DNA from: CAZABG01 sp964483465
GTDB taxonomy: Bacteria; Chlamydiota; Chlamydiia; Chlamydiales; Parachlamydiaceae
Length of the DNA: 60,888 nucleotides
Assembly: GCA_964483465.1 (NCBI GenBank)
Contig: CAZABG010000004.1
Location: 1 to 60,888 of the forward strand
Direction of reading: 5' to 3'
The notes beneath the pieces are model-generated. The model saw only the letters and a program-made list of their open reading frames with translations, did not search any database and was not told the origin of the DNA. A program made the position numbers and the translations under genes. Below, piece by piece: positions 51,214 through 60,839 of the stretch. Within the stretch, counting starts at the first letter, position 1. Each line of letters begins with the position of its first letter.

Positions 51214-53775
51214 TCATGACTCGGATTTAGCTGTAGCCTCTTCCTGCTTTTTAGCAGGCGGAGTTCTAACAATCGGATGCACTTCCTTATCAATAATTTT
51301 AAGCGCATCCCCTTCGACCATCACAAGCGAAGTGCGCCCTTCATCTGGATGAAGGAGCAAAAGCTCCGCAAGCGGATCTTCGAGATACTGCTCGATTGTG
51401 CGTCGCAAAGGACGGGCGCCCATCTCAGGCTGAAAGCCCTTGTCGACGAGGAAGTTTTTGGCAGCATCATCAAGCTCGATGCGAACATCGCGAACTTCAA
51501 GCCTCTTCATAAGCTTGCTAAGTTCTAGCGCAATGACAGAGAGCAGCTGTTCGCGGTTTAAAGGATGGAAAATGACAATGTCATTTAAGCGGTTTAAGAA
51601 TTCAGGCTTAAAGTGCTTCTTGACTGAACTTAAGATTTTTTCCTTAATGCGGTCATAATCTAAAGCTCCTTCTTGAGCGGCTCCAAAACCGATTTCTGTG
51701 CTCTTCTTAATCAGGTCGGCGCCAAGATTCGATGTCATAATGACGATCGTGTTCCTGAAGTCGACTTTTCGACCGAATGAGTCTGTTAATCGTCCTTCTT
51801 CCAGAATCTGGAGAAGAATATCCATAACATCGGGGTGGGCCTTTTCAATTTCGTCAAAAAGAACAACCGAATAAGGACGCTGGCGCACTTGTTCAGTAAG
51901 CTGTCCGCCCTCTTCATGGCCGACATAACCCGGAGGAGATCCCGTCATACGGCTCACCGCAAATTTCTCCATGTACTCTGACATGTCAACTTGGATGAGC
52001 GCATCTTCGCCGCCAAATAAATGGGTAGCAAGAAGCCGAGCAAGAAGCGTTTTACCTACCCCGGTAGGACCAAGGAATAAGAACGCACCGATAGGACGGT
52101 TCGGGTCTTTAATGTTTGCGCGCGAACGTCTGATAGCGCGGGCAATGGTTTTAACTGCGTCCTCTTGACCAATGATGGCAGATTTTAAGTTCTCTTCCAT
52201 GTTAAGAACTTTCTGGGTCTCGCCTTCCGTTAATCTAGTGATAGGAACGCCGGTTTGTTTCGCGACCACTTGAGCGACGTCTTCATCTTCTACGATGACT
52301 TCGTGCTCTTCCTTATTGTTTTCCCATTCTGCACGCAGTTTCTGAAGCTGTTCGCGAAGTGTTTTTTCTTTATCGCGTAATTTTGCCGCTTTCTCGTATT
52401 CCTGTTTGCTGATGGCCTCTTCTTTTGCTAAACGCGAAGCTTCCACTTCCGCTTCAAACTTGGTTAAGTCTTGCGGTTGGTTCATCATCGAAATACGCGA
52501 TTTAGCACCGGCTTCATCTATCAAATCGATCGCCTTATCCGGTAAGAATCTTCCGGTAATATAACGGTCTGAGAGAATAGCTGCCGCACGTATAGCGGTT
52601 TCTGTGTAGACGCACTTATGATGCTCTTGATACTTCTGTTTAAGACCATTCAAGATCTCTATCGTTTCATCGACAGACGGCGGCTGTACCATGATTTTCT
52701 GGAATCGTCTTTCAAGGGCGGCGTCTTTTTCAATGTGCTTTCTAAACTCATCGATCGTTGTAGCTCCAATACACTGAATTTCACCGCGCGATAAAGCCGG
52801 CTTTAAAATGTTGGAAGCGTCAATTGCGCCTTCTGCGGCACCTGCGCCGACAATTGTATGAAGCTCGTCAATAAAGAGTAAAACGTTTCCGTTTTTCTTG
52901 ATCTCATCCATTACGGCTTTAATACGTTCTTCAAACTGACCTCGGTATTTTGTACCCGCAATCATAAGAGGAAGATCAAGTGTAATGAGCCGTTTTTTCC
53001 TTAAATTGTCAGGCACTTCCCCTTTAACGATCGCTTGGGCAAGCCCCTCGACAATAGCTGTTTTTCCAACGCCCGCTTCACCCACTAACACCGGGTTATT
53101 CTTTCTTCTGCGGCATAAGATCAAGATCAGTCTTTCTACCTCTTCCTTACGACCGACGACCGGGTCCATTTTACCTTCACGGCACAGATCAGTAAGATCG
53201 TGGCCGTAGGCTTTCAATGCCGGCATTTTATCATTCGGCATAGCGGAAGCTTTTTCGTAACTTCCACCCGGTTTTGGTTGAGAAGAAGAAGGAGGCGCTT
53301 GATTGGATGAGGCGCCGATTGGCGGAAGCTGAAGATTAAACGTTTCAAGTTCCTTAAGAACCTCTTTTCGAACTTCTTTTAAATTAACGTTCAGATTTTC
53401 AAGAACTTGTGCAGCAACACCATCTGTTTGGCGAAGGAGTCCTAAGAGAAGGTGTTCAGTGCCGACGTAGTTATGGTTAAGGTTTGCGGCTTCTTCATTA
53501 GCGTACTCAAAAACCTTTTTTACCTTACCTGTGAGGGCAGGATCGCCATAAACTTGAATTTCTGGACCGTAACCAACCAGCTTCTCAACTTCGTTACGAA
53601 CGGTTTCAAAATCGATATTGAGATTGCGTAAAACATTAACCGCAACGCCCTGGCCTAATTTGAGAAGTCCTAATAAAACGTGTTCTGTTCCTAAGTAGTT
53701 GTGGTTAAGGCGCTGAGCTTCTTTCTTGGCAAGCTTTATCACCTGTTTCGCGCGGTTCGTAAATTTGTCGAACAT
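51214..53775 (-). CDS. clpC: ATP-dependent Clp protease ATP-binding subunit ClpC
   Basis: An 853-residue AAA+ unfoldase. The N-terminal Clp_N domain has a two-fold repeat (LNHNYLGTEHVLLGLL and LNHNYVGTEHLLLGLL). The first ATPase has Walker A GEAGVGKT near 220; a UVR-like coiled coil follows (SKQEYEKAAKLRDKE); the second ATPase has GPTGVGKT. The C-terminal tail is charged. It delivers substrates to ClpP. ClpC is the standard chlamydial form. It is separated by 77 bases from the upstream F-box gene. Confidence 0.98.
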   Translation of the reverse strand: MFDKFTNRAKQVIKLAKKEAQRLNHNYLGTEHVLLGLLKLGQGVAVNVLRNLNIDFETVRNEVEKLVGYGPEIQVYGDPALTGKVKKVFEYANEEAANLNHNYVGTEHLLLGLLRQTDGVAAQVLENLNVNLKEVRKEVLKELETFNLQLPPIGASSNQAPPSSSQPKPGGSYEKASAMPNDKMPALKAYGHDLTDLCREGKMDPVVGRKEEVERLILILCRRRKNNPVLVGEAGVGKTAIVEGLAQAIVKGEVPDNLRKKRLITLDLPLMIAGTKYRGQFEERIKAVMDEIKKNGNVLLFIDELHTIVGAGAAEGAIDASNILKPALSRGEIQCIGATTIDEFRKHIEKDAALERRFQKIMVQPPSVDETIEILNGLKQKYQEHHKCVYTETAIRAAAILSDRYITGRFLPDKAIDLIDEAGAKSRISMMNQPQDLTKFEAEVEASRLAKEEAISKQEYEKAAKLRDKEKTLREQLQKLRAEWENNKEEHEVIVEDEDVAQVVAKQTGVPITRLTEGETQKVLNMEENLKSAIIGQEDAVKTIARAIRRSRANIKDPNRPIGAFLFLGPTGVGKTLLARLLATHLFGGEDALIQVDMSEYMEKFAVSRMTGSPPGYVGHEEGGQLTEQVRQRPYSVVLFDEIEKAHPDVMDILLQILEEGRLTDSFGRKVDFRNTIVIMTSNLGADLIKKSTEIGFGAAQEGALDYDRIKEKILSSVKKHFKPEFLNRLNDIVIFHPLNREQLLSVIALELSKLMKRLEVRDVRIELDDAAKNFLVDKGFQPEMGARPLRRTIEQYLEDPLAELLLLHPDEGRTSLVMVEGDALKIIDKEVHPIVRTPPAKKQEEATAKSES

Positions 53776-53852
53776 CGGTTGACCTACTTGGTAGAGGTTA
53801 TATACATATGTTACTTCTCCTAGGGATAAGTTTGCAAATCGTATATAAAATC

Positions 53853-55211
53853 TTAATAATTATACTGATAGGCAGTAATTTTTATTTCGCCGTTTATAGA
53901 CCTCAAGACAGCCTTGACTCTGATCATATACTTTGAGTAAGAAACAACCAGATAATCTTCCTGAAATTCAGTCATACAAGGTAAAATTCTAGTCGCTGAT
54001 CTAAATTGAAAATTTTGAATGATGCGTACAGGCCTAAAAAATTCGAAAGTCAAGGCATTTAAACACGAGATCTGAAGAACATAATCTTCCAATCGGGCAA
54101 ATAGTAAATAGAAGGCTTCTGATCCGATATAAGTCATTTTGCGTTTACTGAATTCGTATTCTTTATTCTCGTTAAAATAAAGGATTCGAAATTGAGATCT
54201 TCCCTCTTTTGGTTCAATAGTTGGTCTAAGCAAAACAAACCTCTGATCCAATTTTAATATATCATGATTGGAAGTCATTTTATATTGGCCTAAAGGCTTG
54301 AAATTTGGATATTCATAAACTTTAAGACTATCATTTTTAAAAAAAGCCAACTTGCAATCAGATTTAAAAGAAAAAAGGCCTAAGTTAAGGGGAATTAATT
54401 GAAGACTTTTTAAATCAAAAATAAAAGAACTTTCATCAATTTTAACAATAAGCTGCGACTCATTTAATCTAGCTTGTGGCTCAAAAAAACAAGGCATAAG
54501 ATAAACTTTATAGGCATCACAAACGAGCAGGAGTTGATTTTGATCCGTGACGAACGCAATTTCTCCATCCAAATGATAGATGTGGCTTGTTTGATTAAAA
54601 TTTATTACGCCCATAAATAAAAGCTGATTACTAACCAAGCTTTGTATATTTAGTGTTGTTTGACCAAAAGAAAAGATCAAATCATTCCTTATAAACACAT
54701 CAACACAAGAATGCGCAAGTAATGAACACTCATAGTTATTCTGATTTAAGAGATATGTGGCAGCCGGGGAACGCACTAACCAATATTCATTAATAATATT
54801 TTCAAGAAAATAGGTGGAAGGAATTAAAACCCATCTCATCACCTCTTGAGAGCCATTTTTTAACCTAACAACGTTTCTATCAAGCTCTAGTACTTGTGTA
54901 TCATCGATTCGATGCGACATGGTTGATGCAAAACCATTTTGAAGTCTTCTGACACTTCCCTCGCTTGTTAGACCCGAGGGAATAAGAGGCTGTTTTAACT
55001 TCAGCATCGCCTGGAAGCAAACCTTATAATAATTTTTACAGGCTACATTAGGTAGCGGGCTGATATTAAATCTTGTTCTAAGGCGTAAAGCCCAAATTTC
55101 TTCGGTATCTACGGCATTTTTAAATCGCTTGCAAACTTTCGCGATGATGGGGGCATGGCTTGGAATATACTTAAATACTTCGCTTAGAACATCAATGGGC
55201 CAAGCCTGCAT
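53853..55211 (-). CDS. F-box protein with beta-propeller-like C-terminus
   Basis: A 452-residue protein. Residues 3-45 match the F-box pattern: WPIDVLSEVFKYIP, then a KVCKRFKNAV segment and EEIWALRL. F-boxes bind Skp1 and join substrates to SCF ubiquitin ligases, a eukaryotic system, so the protein most likely acts in the host after secretion. The remaining 390 residues are repeated four-strand units (e.g. FIFDLKSLQLIPL, DYVLQISCLNALTFEFF) suggesting a WD40/kelch-like propeller for substrate binding. No signal peptide; type III secretion is inferred. Its ATG overlaps the hemG end. Confidence 0.8.
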   Translation of the reverse strand: MQAWPIDVLSEVFKYIPSHAPIIAKVCKRFKNAVDTEEIWALRLRTRFNISPLPNVACKNYYKVCFQAMLKLKQPLIPSGLTSEGSVRRLQNGFASTMSHRIDDTQVLELDRNVVRLKNGSQEVMRWVLIPSTYFLENIINEYWLVRSPAATYLLNQNNYECSLLAHSCVDVFIRNDLIFSFGQTTLNIQSLVSNQLLFMGVINFNQTSHIYHLDGEIAFVTDQNQLLLVCDAYKVYLMPCFFEPQARLNESQLIVKIDESSFIFDLKSLQLIPLNLGLFSFKSDCKLAFFKNDSLKVYEYPNFKPLGQYKMTSNHDILKLDQRFVLLRPTIEPKEGRSQFRILYFNENKEYEFSKRKMTYIGSEAFYLLFARLEDYVLQISCLNALTFEFFRPVRIIQNFQFRSATRILPCMTEFQEDYLVVSYSKYMIRVKAVLRSINGEIKITAYQYNY

Positions 55212-56292
55212 AGTTATTTCCTTTTACAAACCCCTTTTTAATCGCATCATTAATCCCATTGCCGTCACCTTCGTATTCATATTGAGGTATAGCATCAATA
55301 CATTTTGTTATCTTTACATAATCAGGATCGGCAAAAATTCCTATATGCTTTCTTAAAGCTGAAAGAGATTTATCTAAAATCGAAGGATCATCAACCTCAT
55401 CGGGGAATAAAGCTCCTCCACACATAAGGGTAAGCCTTGTCTCTCCATTTTTTTGATTATGTTGAGGAAATACGTTTGAATCAAATACGCATCCTAGAAT
55501 GGGTTCTCTCATATAGGAGGGAACAAGATAGCCGAATCCTTTGTACTTTAAGACGGGCTTTGAATATCCCAAATTAATAACAAGCAATGAGGCCCGTTTG
55601 GAATATTGCGGAGTGCAATCGATATCGCAAACAGGACTTGAGTGGTAATGAATTGTAAAATGCTTGCTTAAGCTCTTTGTTAAAGTCTCCATTCCCTCTT
55701 TAAAAGATAAAAGCGGATACTTCGACCAAACGGGATCTTTTACGCTCTTTTCTTTTCTTAAAAACCCTAAAATCAATGAACGATTATCTCTTGCCACTTT
55801 CTCAATATCAGGAAAGCAGCCTTTTAAAGAGAGTTTACGAATGTCTCCCGCATAAATTCCCGATAAGGCGGGATCGACAATTTTACTCGTGAAAGAAGCG
55901 CCAAACCGATAAGAAAAATAATCATGGATGGTGTGATAGGGTCTTGCCGGCAAAAAAAGATCCCTTAATAGACCTTGAAAAATCAACCCTTTGAATTGTC
56001 CAGGAAATCGTTTTAGCCCCTTTTCGGTATAGATATATCGAACATTTGCCTCATCAGGGGGATGTATTAACTCACTTTCAATGCCAAGCTCTCTGATCAA
56101 TTTGAGAGTAAAGAGTCCATTCCCTTTTGGACGAAATCCTCTCGGCCCTATTTCAAATAAATAATTGTCGTTTAAACATGTCTGAATCCAGCCGCCTGCT
56201 CTTCCGGATGACTCATGGATCACAGGATTCAGCTCTTTTAATGCCCAGGCAGCCGCTAGCCCCTGGATCCCCGCGCCTTTAATTGTAACCAT
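55192..56292 (-). CDS. hemG: Protoporphyrinogen oxidase HemG/HemY type
   Basis: A 366-residue flavoprotein that oxidises protoporphyrinogen IX. The FAD dinucleotide motif is VTIKGAGIQGLAAAWAL with the following HESSGRAGGWIQT. FEIGPRGFRP and DPALSGIYAGDIRKLS are typical of HemY-type enzymes (the coproporphyrinogen/protoporphyrinogen oxidase family). I chose ATG 56292 (MVTIKGAG); a longer frame adds 46 unrelated residues that cross the start of the divergent gene. The C-terminus is odd: the normal late FAD segment appears shortened and rearranged (EYEGDGNGINDAIKKG then FVKGNNYAGLAH). Confidence 0.87.
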   Translation of the reverse strand: MVTIKGAGIQGLAAAWALKELNPVIHESSGRAGGWIQTCLNDNYLFEIGPRGFRPKGNGLFTLKLIRELGIESELIHPPDEANVRYIYTEKGLKRFPGQFKGLIFQGLLRDLFLPARPYHTIHDYFSYRFGASFTSKIVDPALSGIYAGDIRKLSLKGCFPDIEKVARDNRSLILGFLRKEKSVKDPVWSKYPLLSFKEGMETLTKSLSKHFTIHYHSSPVCDIDCTPQYSKRASLLVINLGYSKPVLKYKGFGYLVPSYMREPILGCVFDSNVFPQHNQKNGETRLTLMCGGALFPDEVDDPSILDKSLSALRKHIGIFADPDYVKITKCIDAIPQYEYEGDGNGINDAIKKGFVKGNNYAGLAH

Positions 56293-56326
56293 AATTTTGA
56301 GGTTATGATATAATTTTAAAAATATT

Positions 56327-57604
56327 ATGGGCATAGATTTATATAAATTAATTACACATCTTGACGAAGTAAAAATAGAAGTAGGTCCGCTGGGAGGAAG
56401 AACGCTCCTTTTTGAACAATCGCGCTTCAAAATGAACGATTTTGTCAGACGTTTAATGAATGAAAAACAGCCTCTTTCGCATTCAGCCCTTAAAAAAATC
56501 GAAAAACTAAATCACGCCCTTCCCGAAAACCTAAGCCTGATCCAGAAAATCTTAACTTCTGTACGCCAATTTTTTGGCAACTTGGGCTACAATCGCGATA
56601 AAGACTTATTTTCCTTATCCCTTCTCTTTAAGCAATGCGTACCTGATACAAAACCAAAACTCAGCACCTGCCAAATAAATCAAACTCCGCTTGCCAAACC
56701 ACTAACAGATCCTGACAGCCCTATAAAAAGGGCAAAACCCCTGCCCATAGAAAATTCCCTTCATTTAGTCATTGTTCCAAAAGTTAAAAAAATCAAGTTT
56801 ACTAAAGAAGAGCCTAAAAAAGTTGAAAAGAAAAAAGCCGAAGTAAAACCGCCTTTAGCTCCATCTAGCGCATCCATTGAGCCTCCTATAACCGATGCAA
56901 AACCAAAACTTTCTCGAACAAGATCCTTTAAAACTTCTGATATCTTTCAAACCCTTCGCGAAAAATGCGAAATTGATGACATGGCATTAGTTAGTTTTGC
57001 AAAGGATATTGAGGCTTCTCTTGCCGTTTCCGATAAAGACTATTTCGTTAAACTTAACTCCGTCATTCAAAAAATTTGCGGAGAACCCCTCATCAAATAC
57101 GTTAACGAAGAACGTGTCGAAGTCGCCTTTAAGAACCCGGAATGCGTTAAAATTCTGCAATATGCATTGATCCGCCTTTTCACTACGGACAAAATGAACT
57201 TTGTCACAAAATCGCGGCTAATTGAGAATATAGCGTCTTATTTTCCGATCGATCTTTTAAAAGCTTTTTTTGAAGCCTATATTGAGTACATCAGAAATGA
57301 AAAAAAATATTATCCGGACAAAATGGATGATACTTTTAAGTATTTGATGATACGCTACACGACCTTCTGTAAAGAAAATGCTTCGAACTGCGAATTGTTT
57401 AAAAAAGAAGACATCGCGATAGGTATTGGAAGTACCCTCTTAAAAGACTCTAAAGAAGCAGGATGGCTTGAAGAGCTTGTCGACCGTTACAAAAAGGATA
57501 AAGAAATCCTATCGCATTTAGACGCTTTCTTAAAAACACATCTTAGACCCGATGAGAGAAGGGTCTGCCGAGATAAAGTCACGAATTATCTGGAAGCCCT
57601 TTAA
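56327..57604 (+). CDS. Unknown protein, candidate effector
   Basis: A 425-residue soluble protein. Residues 1-105 are a helical region; about 110-205 is a Pro/Lys/Ser-rich low-complexity linker (EEPKKVEKKKAEVKPP, RTRSFKTS); about 205-425 is all-helical, with IFQTLREKCEIDDMALVSFAKDIE and YIEYIRNEKKYYPDKMDD. No enzymatic motif is visible. Two helical domains joined by a basic linker resemble many chlamydial effectors and scaffold proteins. It starts 34 bases from the divergent hemG and ends five bases before the convergent phosphatase gene. Confidence 0.7.
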   Translation: MGIDLYKLITHLDEVKIEVGPLGGRTLLFEQSRFKMNDFVRRLMNEKQPLSHSALKKIEKLNHALPENLSLIQKILTSVRQFFGNLGYNRDKDLFSLSLLFKQCVPDTKPKLSTCQINQTPLAKPLTDPDSPIKRAKPLPIENSLHLVIVPKVKKIKFTKEEPKKVEKKKAEVKPPLAPSSASIEPPITDAKPKLSRTRSFKTSDIFQTLREKCEIDDMALVSFAKDIEASLAVSDKDYFVKLNSVIQKICGEPLIKYVNEERVEVAFKNPECVKILQYALIRLFTTDKMNFVTKSRLIENIASYFPIDLLKAFFEAYIEYIRNEKKYYPDKMDDTFKYLMIRYTTFCKENASNCELFKKEDIAIGIGSTLLKDSKEAGWLEELVDRYKKDKEILSHLDAFLKTHLRPDERRVCRDKVTNYLEAL

Positions 57605-57609
57605 CTCTT

Positions 57610-58767
57610 TTATTTCGCAGCCTCTTTAGTAAATGTATCGATCACATCGCCTTTTGAATCGATAGCTCTGAAAACGGCTTTTTCTTTATCCAGATCGACT
57701 AAGATAACATGGCGGGCAGATATGGCCTTTTCAAGATACCAAGTCTTTTTGGGTTCGCGAGGCTTTTTAATGCCCCAGGCTCCATCTCCTAAGTAGACTA
57801 TGCCGTCCTTATGAGGGGCATCGTTTAGAATAGGAAAGGTGCGCTTATATAAATGATCATGATGTTCAAAGGCAGCGGTAATACGCGCTTCTTCAAACAA
57901 GGGAACAAAGTGGCGTCTTACAAGCCTTGAATTTTCATAAGTAAAATTGCGGTGGGAAGGGTAAGCCGGAACATGATAGCTTGCGAATTTAAAAGGCACT
58001 TTCGCTCTTTTATCGAGCTCTTCCTTTAGCCAGGCGGTTTGTTTGCCGGCAATTGGATTCGTATGATTGGTGTCTAATAAAAAGAGCGTCATATAAGAAC
58101 CAAAATCAAGCGTGCGATAGCCTCCCGTTTCCGGCAAAGCAAAAAAGTGATAGTAGCAAGGAGCGCGAGACGGCTTTTGAAGTCCTCGTAAATCGACGTC
58201 GTGATTGCCAATCACTGGAACAATAGGAATGAGCCTGCCGTTAGCTCCTCGCATATTATTACTCCAGGATTTTACAAATTCGAGCCATCTGGCATATTTT
58301 TTCCCTGTAGATTTGCCGGGATAAGCAAGGTCTCCGCCGACAATCGCAAAGAGAGGATCGTATTTTGCAATGACTTGATTCATCTCATCAACATAATCAA
58401 TATCATCGTGATAAACATCGCCTCCATCTACAAATCGAATAGGCAGGTTTAAAGGAGCAGTTTTAAAAAAATAAACGCTGCCATCGACTTCAATCTCATA
58501 GAAGGTATTCGCACGTAAAGAAATGGCCTCCACACTATGTATCAAATAAGGGCCGCGATAAGGCATTTTAAGGGAAGAGCCATTAAGTTCATGCCACTCT
58601 CCCCCTTCCTTTTCCCGTATTTTAATTTCGTCCGATGTCTTTTCATCCGGAGTAATCCAGTGGATTACCATCGTCGAGGCCGGATCACTTTGCCAGCTGA
58701 GGTAGATTGCATCCGGCTCTGCAAATAGCGAAAAGAAGCATAGGGCAAAAATTAAAAATGTTCTCAT
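57610..58767 (-). CDS. Exported purple acid phosphatase-like enzyme
   Basis: A 385-residue protein. Residues 1-16 are a signal peptide. About 17-100 forms a fibronectin type III-like domain (WQSDPASTMVIHWITPDE, typical of purple acid phosphatases). The metallophosphoesterase core has DGGDVYHDDID (normally GDxG), VGGDLAYPG, VIGNHDVDL, SYHVPAYPS and FEHHDHLYKR. The two-domain plan is eukaryote-like and rare in bacteria. The first metal block lacks the usual GDxG spacing, so metal binding may differ. The start overlaps the htpG stop (ATGA). Confidence 0.85.
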   Translation of the reverse strand: MRTFLIFALCFFSLFAEPDAIYLSWQSDPASTMVIHWITPDEKTSDEIKIREKEGGEWHELNGSSLKMPYRGPYLIHSVEAISLRANTFYEIEVDGSVYFFKTAPLNLPIRFVDGGDVYHDDIDYVDEMNQVIAKYDPLFAIVGGDLAYPGKSTGKKYARWLEFVKSWSNNMRGANGRLIPIVPVIGNHDVDLRGLQKPSRAPCYYHFFALPETGGYRTLDFGSYMTLFLLDTNHTNPIAGKQTAWLKEELDKRAKVPFKFASYHVPAYPSHRNFTYENSRLVRRHFVPLFEEARITAAFEHHDHLYKRTFPILNDAPHKDGIVYLGDGAWGIKKPREPKKTWYLEKAISARHVILVDLDKEKAVFRAIDSKGDVIDTFTKEAAK

Positions 58768-60590
58768 TTTCCTGCGGCTATTTGAGCCAGCTCCTTTAAA
58801 ATGTTTTGGGTACGTGATAGAAAGGATTTTAGGTCCGCTTCATCCATCTCGCGCGAACTTAATAGCGCGAGCTCATACACTTCATGAACCATATTTTTTG
58901 CGAGCTCAGGCTGTGTTTTCTCAAGCTTTTGAATCGATTCGATGAGAGGCGAATTGGTGTTTACGACCATTTTACGCTTAACCATCTTGAAGGCATTTTT
59001 AGCGTCTTGAGGATTCATTTGAACCATATAGTCGCGGAAGCGTCGCTCGTTTTCATCCATAACGATAAAAGCGGAAAGGCCATCGCTTTTTAGGCTTTTC
59101 GCCTCAACCTCAAGCTTATCGTCATTCATCGCTTTACGGATAAAGTCCGCAAGGTGAGAAGAGGCCGTTCTTCCTGATTCATCTAAAACTTTATTTTCTC
59201 TCGCTTCATCCAAGAGATGCTCATCCACACTTGCGTCGAGGCGCTGAAACTTAATCGATTCATTGTTTTTTTCAATAGTGCCGATCAAGTAAGGATCTAT
59301 CGGGTGCTTTAAAACAAGAACGTCAATGCCTTTTTCTGTATAAAGCTTATGAATCTCTTCCGGCTCTTGTTCGTGCGTCGTATAATAAATCTTACCTTTT
59401 GCCTTCTCCAAAAGTTCCGGCAAACTTAAAAAAGCGCCTATTGTCGTTTTGAAAAGAAGAAGATCTTTTACCCGTTCATAAAACTTTTCATCCTGAACCG
59501 CTCCAAGCTTGACGAACGTTGCGATATCCTCCCAAGTCGCCTCATATTTTTTGCGATCAGTTTTGTAAAGTGTATTAAGGCTGTCCGAAACTTTTTTAGA
59601 AATATGGGCCGAAAGCTGGCGGACGGTTTTATCCATTTGAAGGTAGCTTCTTGATACATTCAAAGGAATATCGGGGCTGTCAATCACGCCGCGCAAAGCC
59701 ATTAAATAGTCCGGAACGATATCTTTGCAATTATCGGATACAAAAACACGGTTCGAATAAAGTTTGATCGTGGATTTGTTGAAATCAAAGTCTCTTTTGA
59801 TTTTGGGGAAATAAAGAATGCCTTTTAAGTGGAAGGGATAATCGACATTTAAATGTATCCAGAAAAGGGGCTCTTCTCCGAACGGTTCGAGCACGCGATA
59901 AAATTTTAGGTAATCGCTATCAGCACACTCAGAAGGGCTTTTAATCCATAGAGGCTCTTCTGTATTGATACGTTCGCCATTAAGATAAATAGGATAGGGA
60001 AGGAATGAGCAGTAGTTTTTGAGAATCGATTTTAATTTGCTTTCCTCAAGATATTCTTCGCTGTCTTTATCGATAAAGAGCGTGATCGTTGTGCCTCTTT
60101 CCGTACGCGTCCCTTTTTCAATAATGTAGTCGGAGCCGCCCTCATTAATCCAAAGCACAGGTTCGGCATTTGGCAGATAGGATAAAGTGTCGATTTGCAC
60201 TTTCGACGCCACCATGTAGGCGGAATAAAATCCAAGACCGAAATGGCCGATAAACTGATCTTTTTCGTTTCCTGTTTTATACTTCGCGACAAAATCTTCC
60301 GCGCCGGAAAATGCGATTTGAGCAATGTACTGCTTCACTTCATCGGCGGTCATTCCGATTCCATTGTCGCTAAAGGTAAGCGTTTTGTTCTCTTTATTAA
60401 TGGTGACGTCGATCCTAAAATCATCGTCTTTGACTTGGACTTTTCCTTGATCGCGAAGAAGTTTTACTTTTTGAATGGCATCACAGCTATTTGATACCAA
60501 TTCGCGAACAAATATGTCTTTGTCGGAATAAAGCCATTTTTTAATTATCGGTAATATATTTTCGCTATGTATTTCCAATTGACCTTTCAT
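58764..60590 (-). CDS. htpG: Chaperone HtpG (Hsp90)
   Basis: A 608-residue Hsp90. The N-terminal ATP-binding domain starts with FVRELVSNSCDAIQK and has FSDNGIGMTADEV and FIGHFGLGFYSAYMV. The middle domain has GVIDSPDIPLNVSRSYLQ. The C-terminal region is a dimerisation domain. It lacks the MEEVD tail, as in bacteria. It helps fold and protect clients under stress. The downstream phosphatase gene is coupled to it by ATGA. A TATAAT-like -10 element lies about 45 bases upstream. Confidence 0.98.
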   Translation of the reverse strand: MKGQLEIHSENILPIIKKWLYSDKDIFVRELVSNSCDAIQKVKLLRDQGKVQVKDDDFRIDVTINKENKTLTFSDNGIGMTADEVKQYIAQIAFSGAEDFVAKYKTGNEKDQFIGHFGLGFYSAYMVASKVQIDTLSYLPNAEPVLWINEGGSDYIIEKGTRTERGTTITLFIDKDSEEYLEESKLKSILKNYCSFLPYPIYLNGERINTEEPLWIKSPSECADSDYLKFYRVLEPFGEEPLFWIHLNVDYPFHLKGILYFPKIKRDFDFNKSTIKLYSNRVFVSDNCKDIVPDYLMALRGVIDSPDIPLNVSRSYLQMDKTVRQLSAHISKKVSDSLNTLYKTDRKKYEATWEDIATFVKLGAVQDEKFYERVKDLLLFKTTIGAFLSLPELLEKAKGKIYYTTHEQEPEEIHKLYTEKGIDVLVLKHPIDPYLIGTIEKNNESIKFQRLDASVDEHLLDEARENKVLDESGRTASSHLADFIRKAMNDDKLEVEAKSLKSDGLSAFIVMDENERRFRDYMVQMNPQDAKNAFKMVKRKMVVNTNSPLIESIQKLEKTQPELAKNMVHEVYELALLSSREMDEADLKSFLSRTQNILKELAQIAAGK

Positions 60591-60632
60591 AATATCCCTT
60601 CTCGTGCTGTTACAATGCTGAACTGGACTCCT

Positions 60633-60638
60633 ATTATA
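60633..60638 (-). promoter_or_regulatory. Candidate htpG -10 element
   Basis: TATAAT on the minus strand, 43 bases before the htpG ATG. No good -35 match is visible at standard spacing, so the assignment is tentative. Confidence 0.35.
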
Positions 60639-60839
60639 AAGGAAATATTATTTTTGGGCATACTACCCTAATTTTTACAGGGAGAGGGTGGAAGAGGAAA
60701 CCTTCCTAAAGGTTTATCGATTAAAGATCATAATAAGTCTTAAAAAATAAATTAGAAACCGTATAAGCTTTCCTTCTAAACCATAGCGAATTTCTCACTT
60801 TTCTCATGTTGTTTCTCACTGGTCTCCTAAGGTATATAA

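Noticed and set aside
50968..51308. Open frames crossing the 100-N gap
   Set aside because: They exist only because N was read as any residue, and are built from heptamer repeats.
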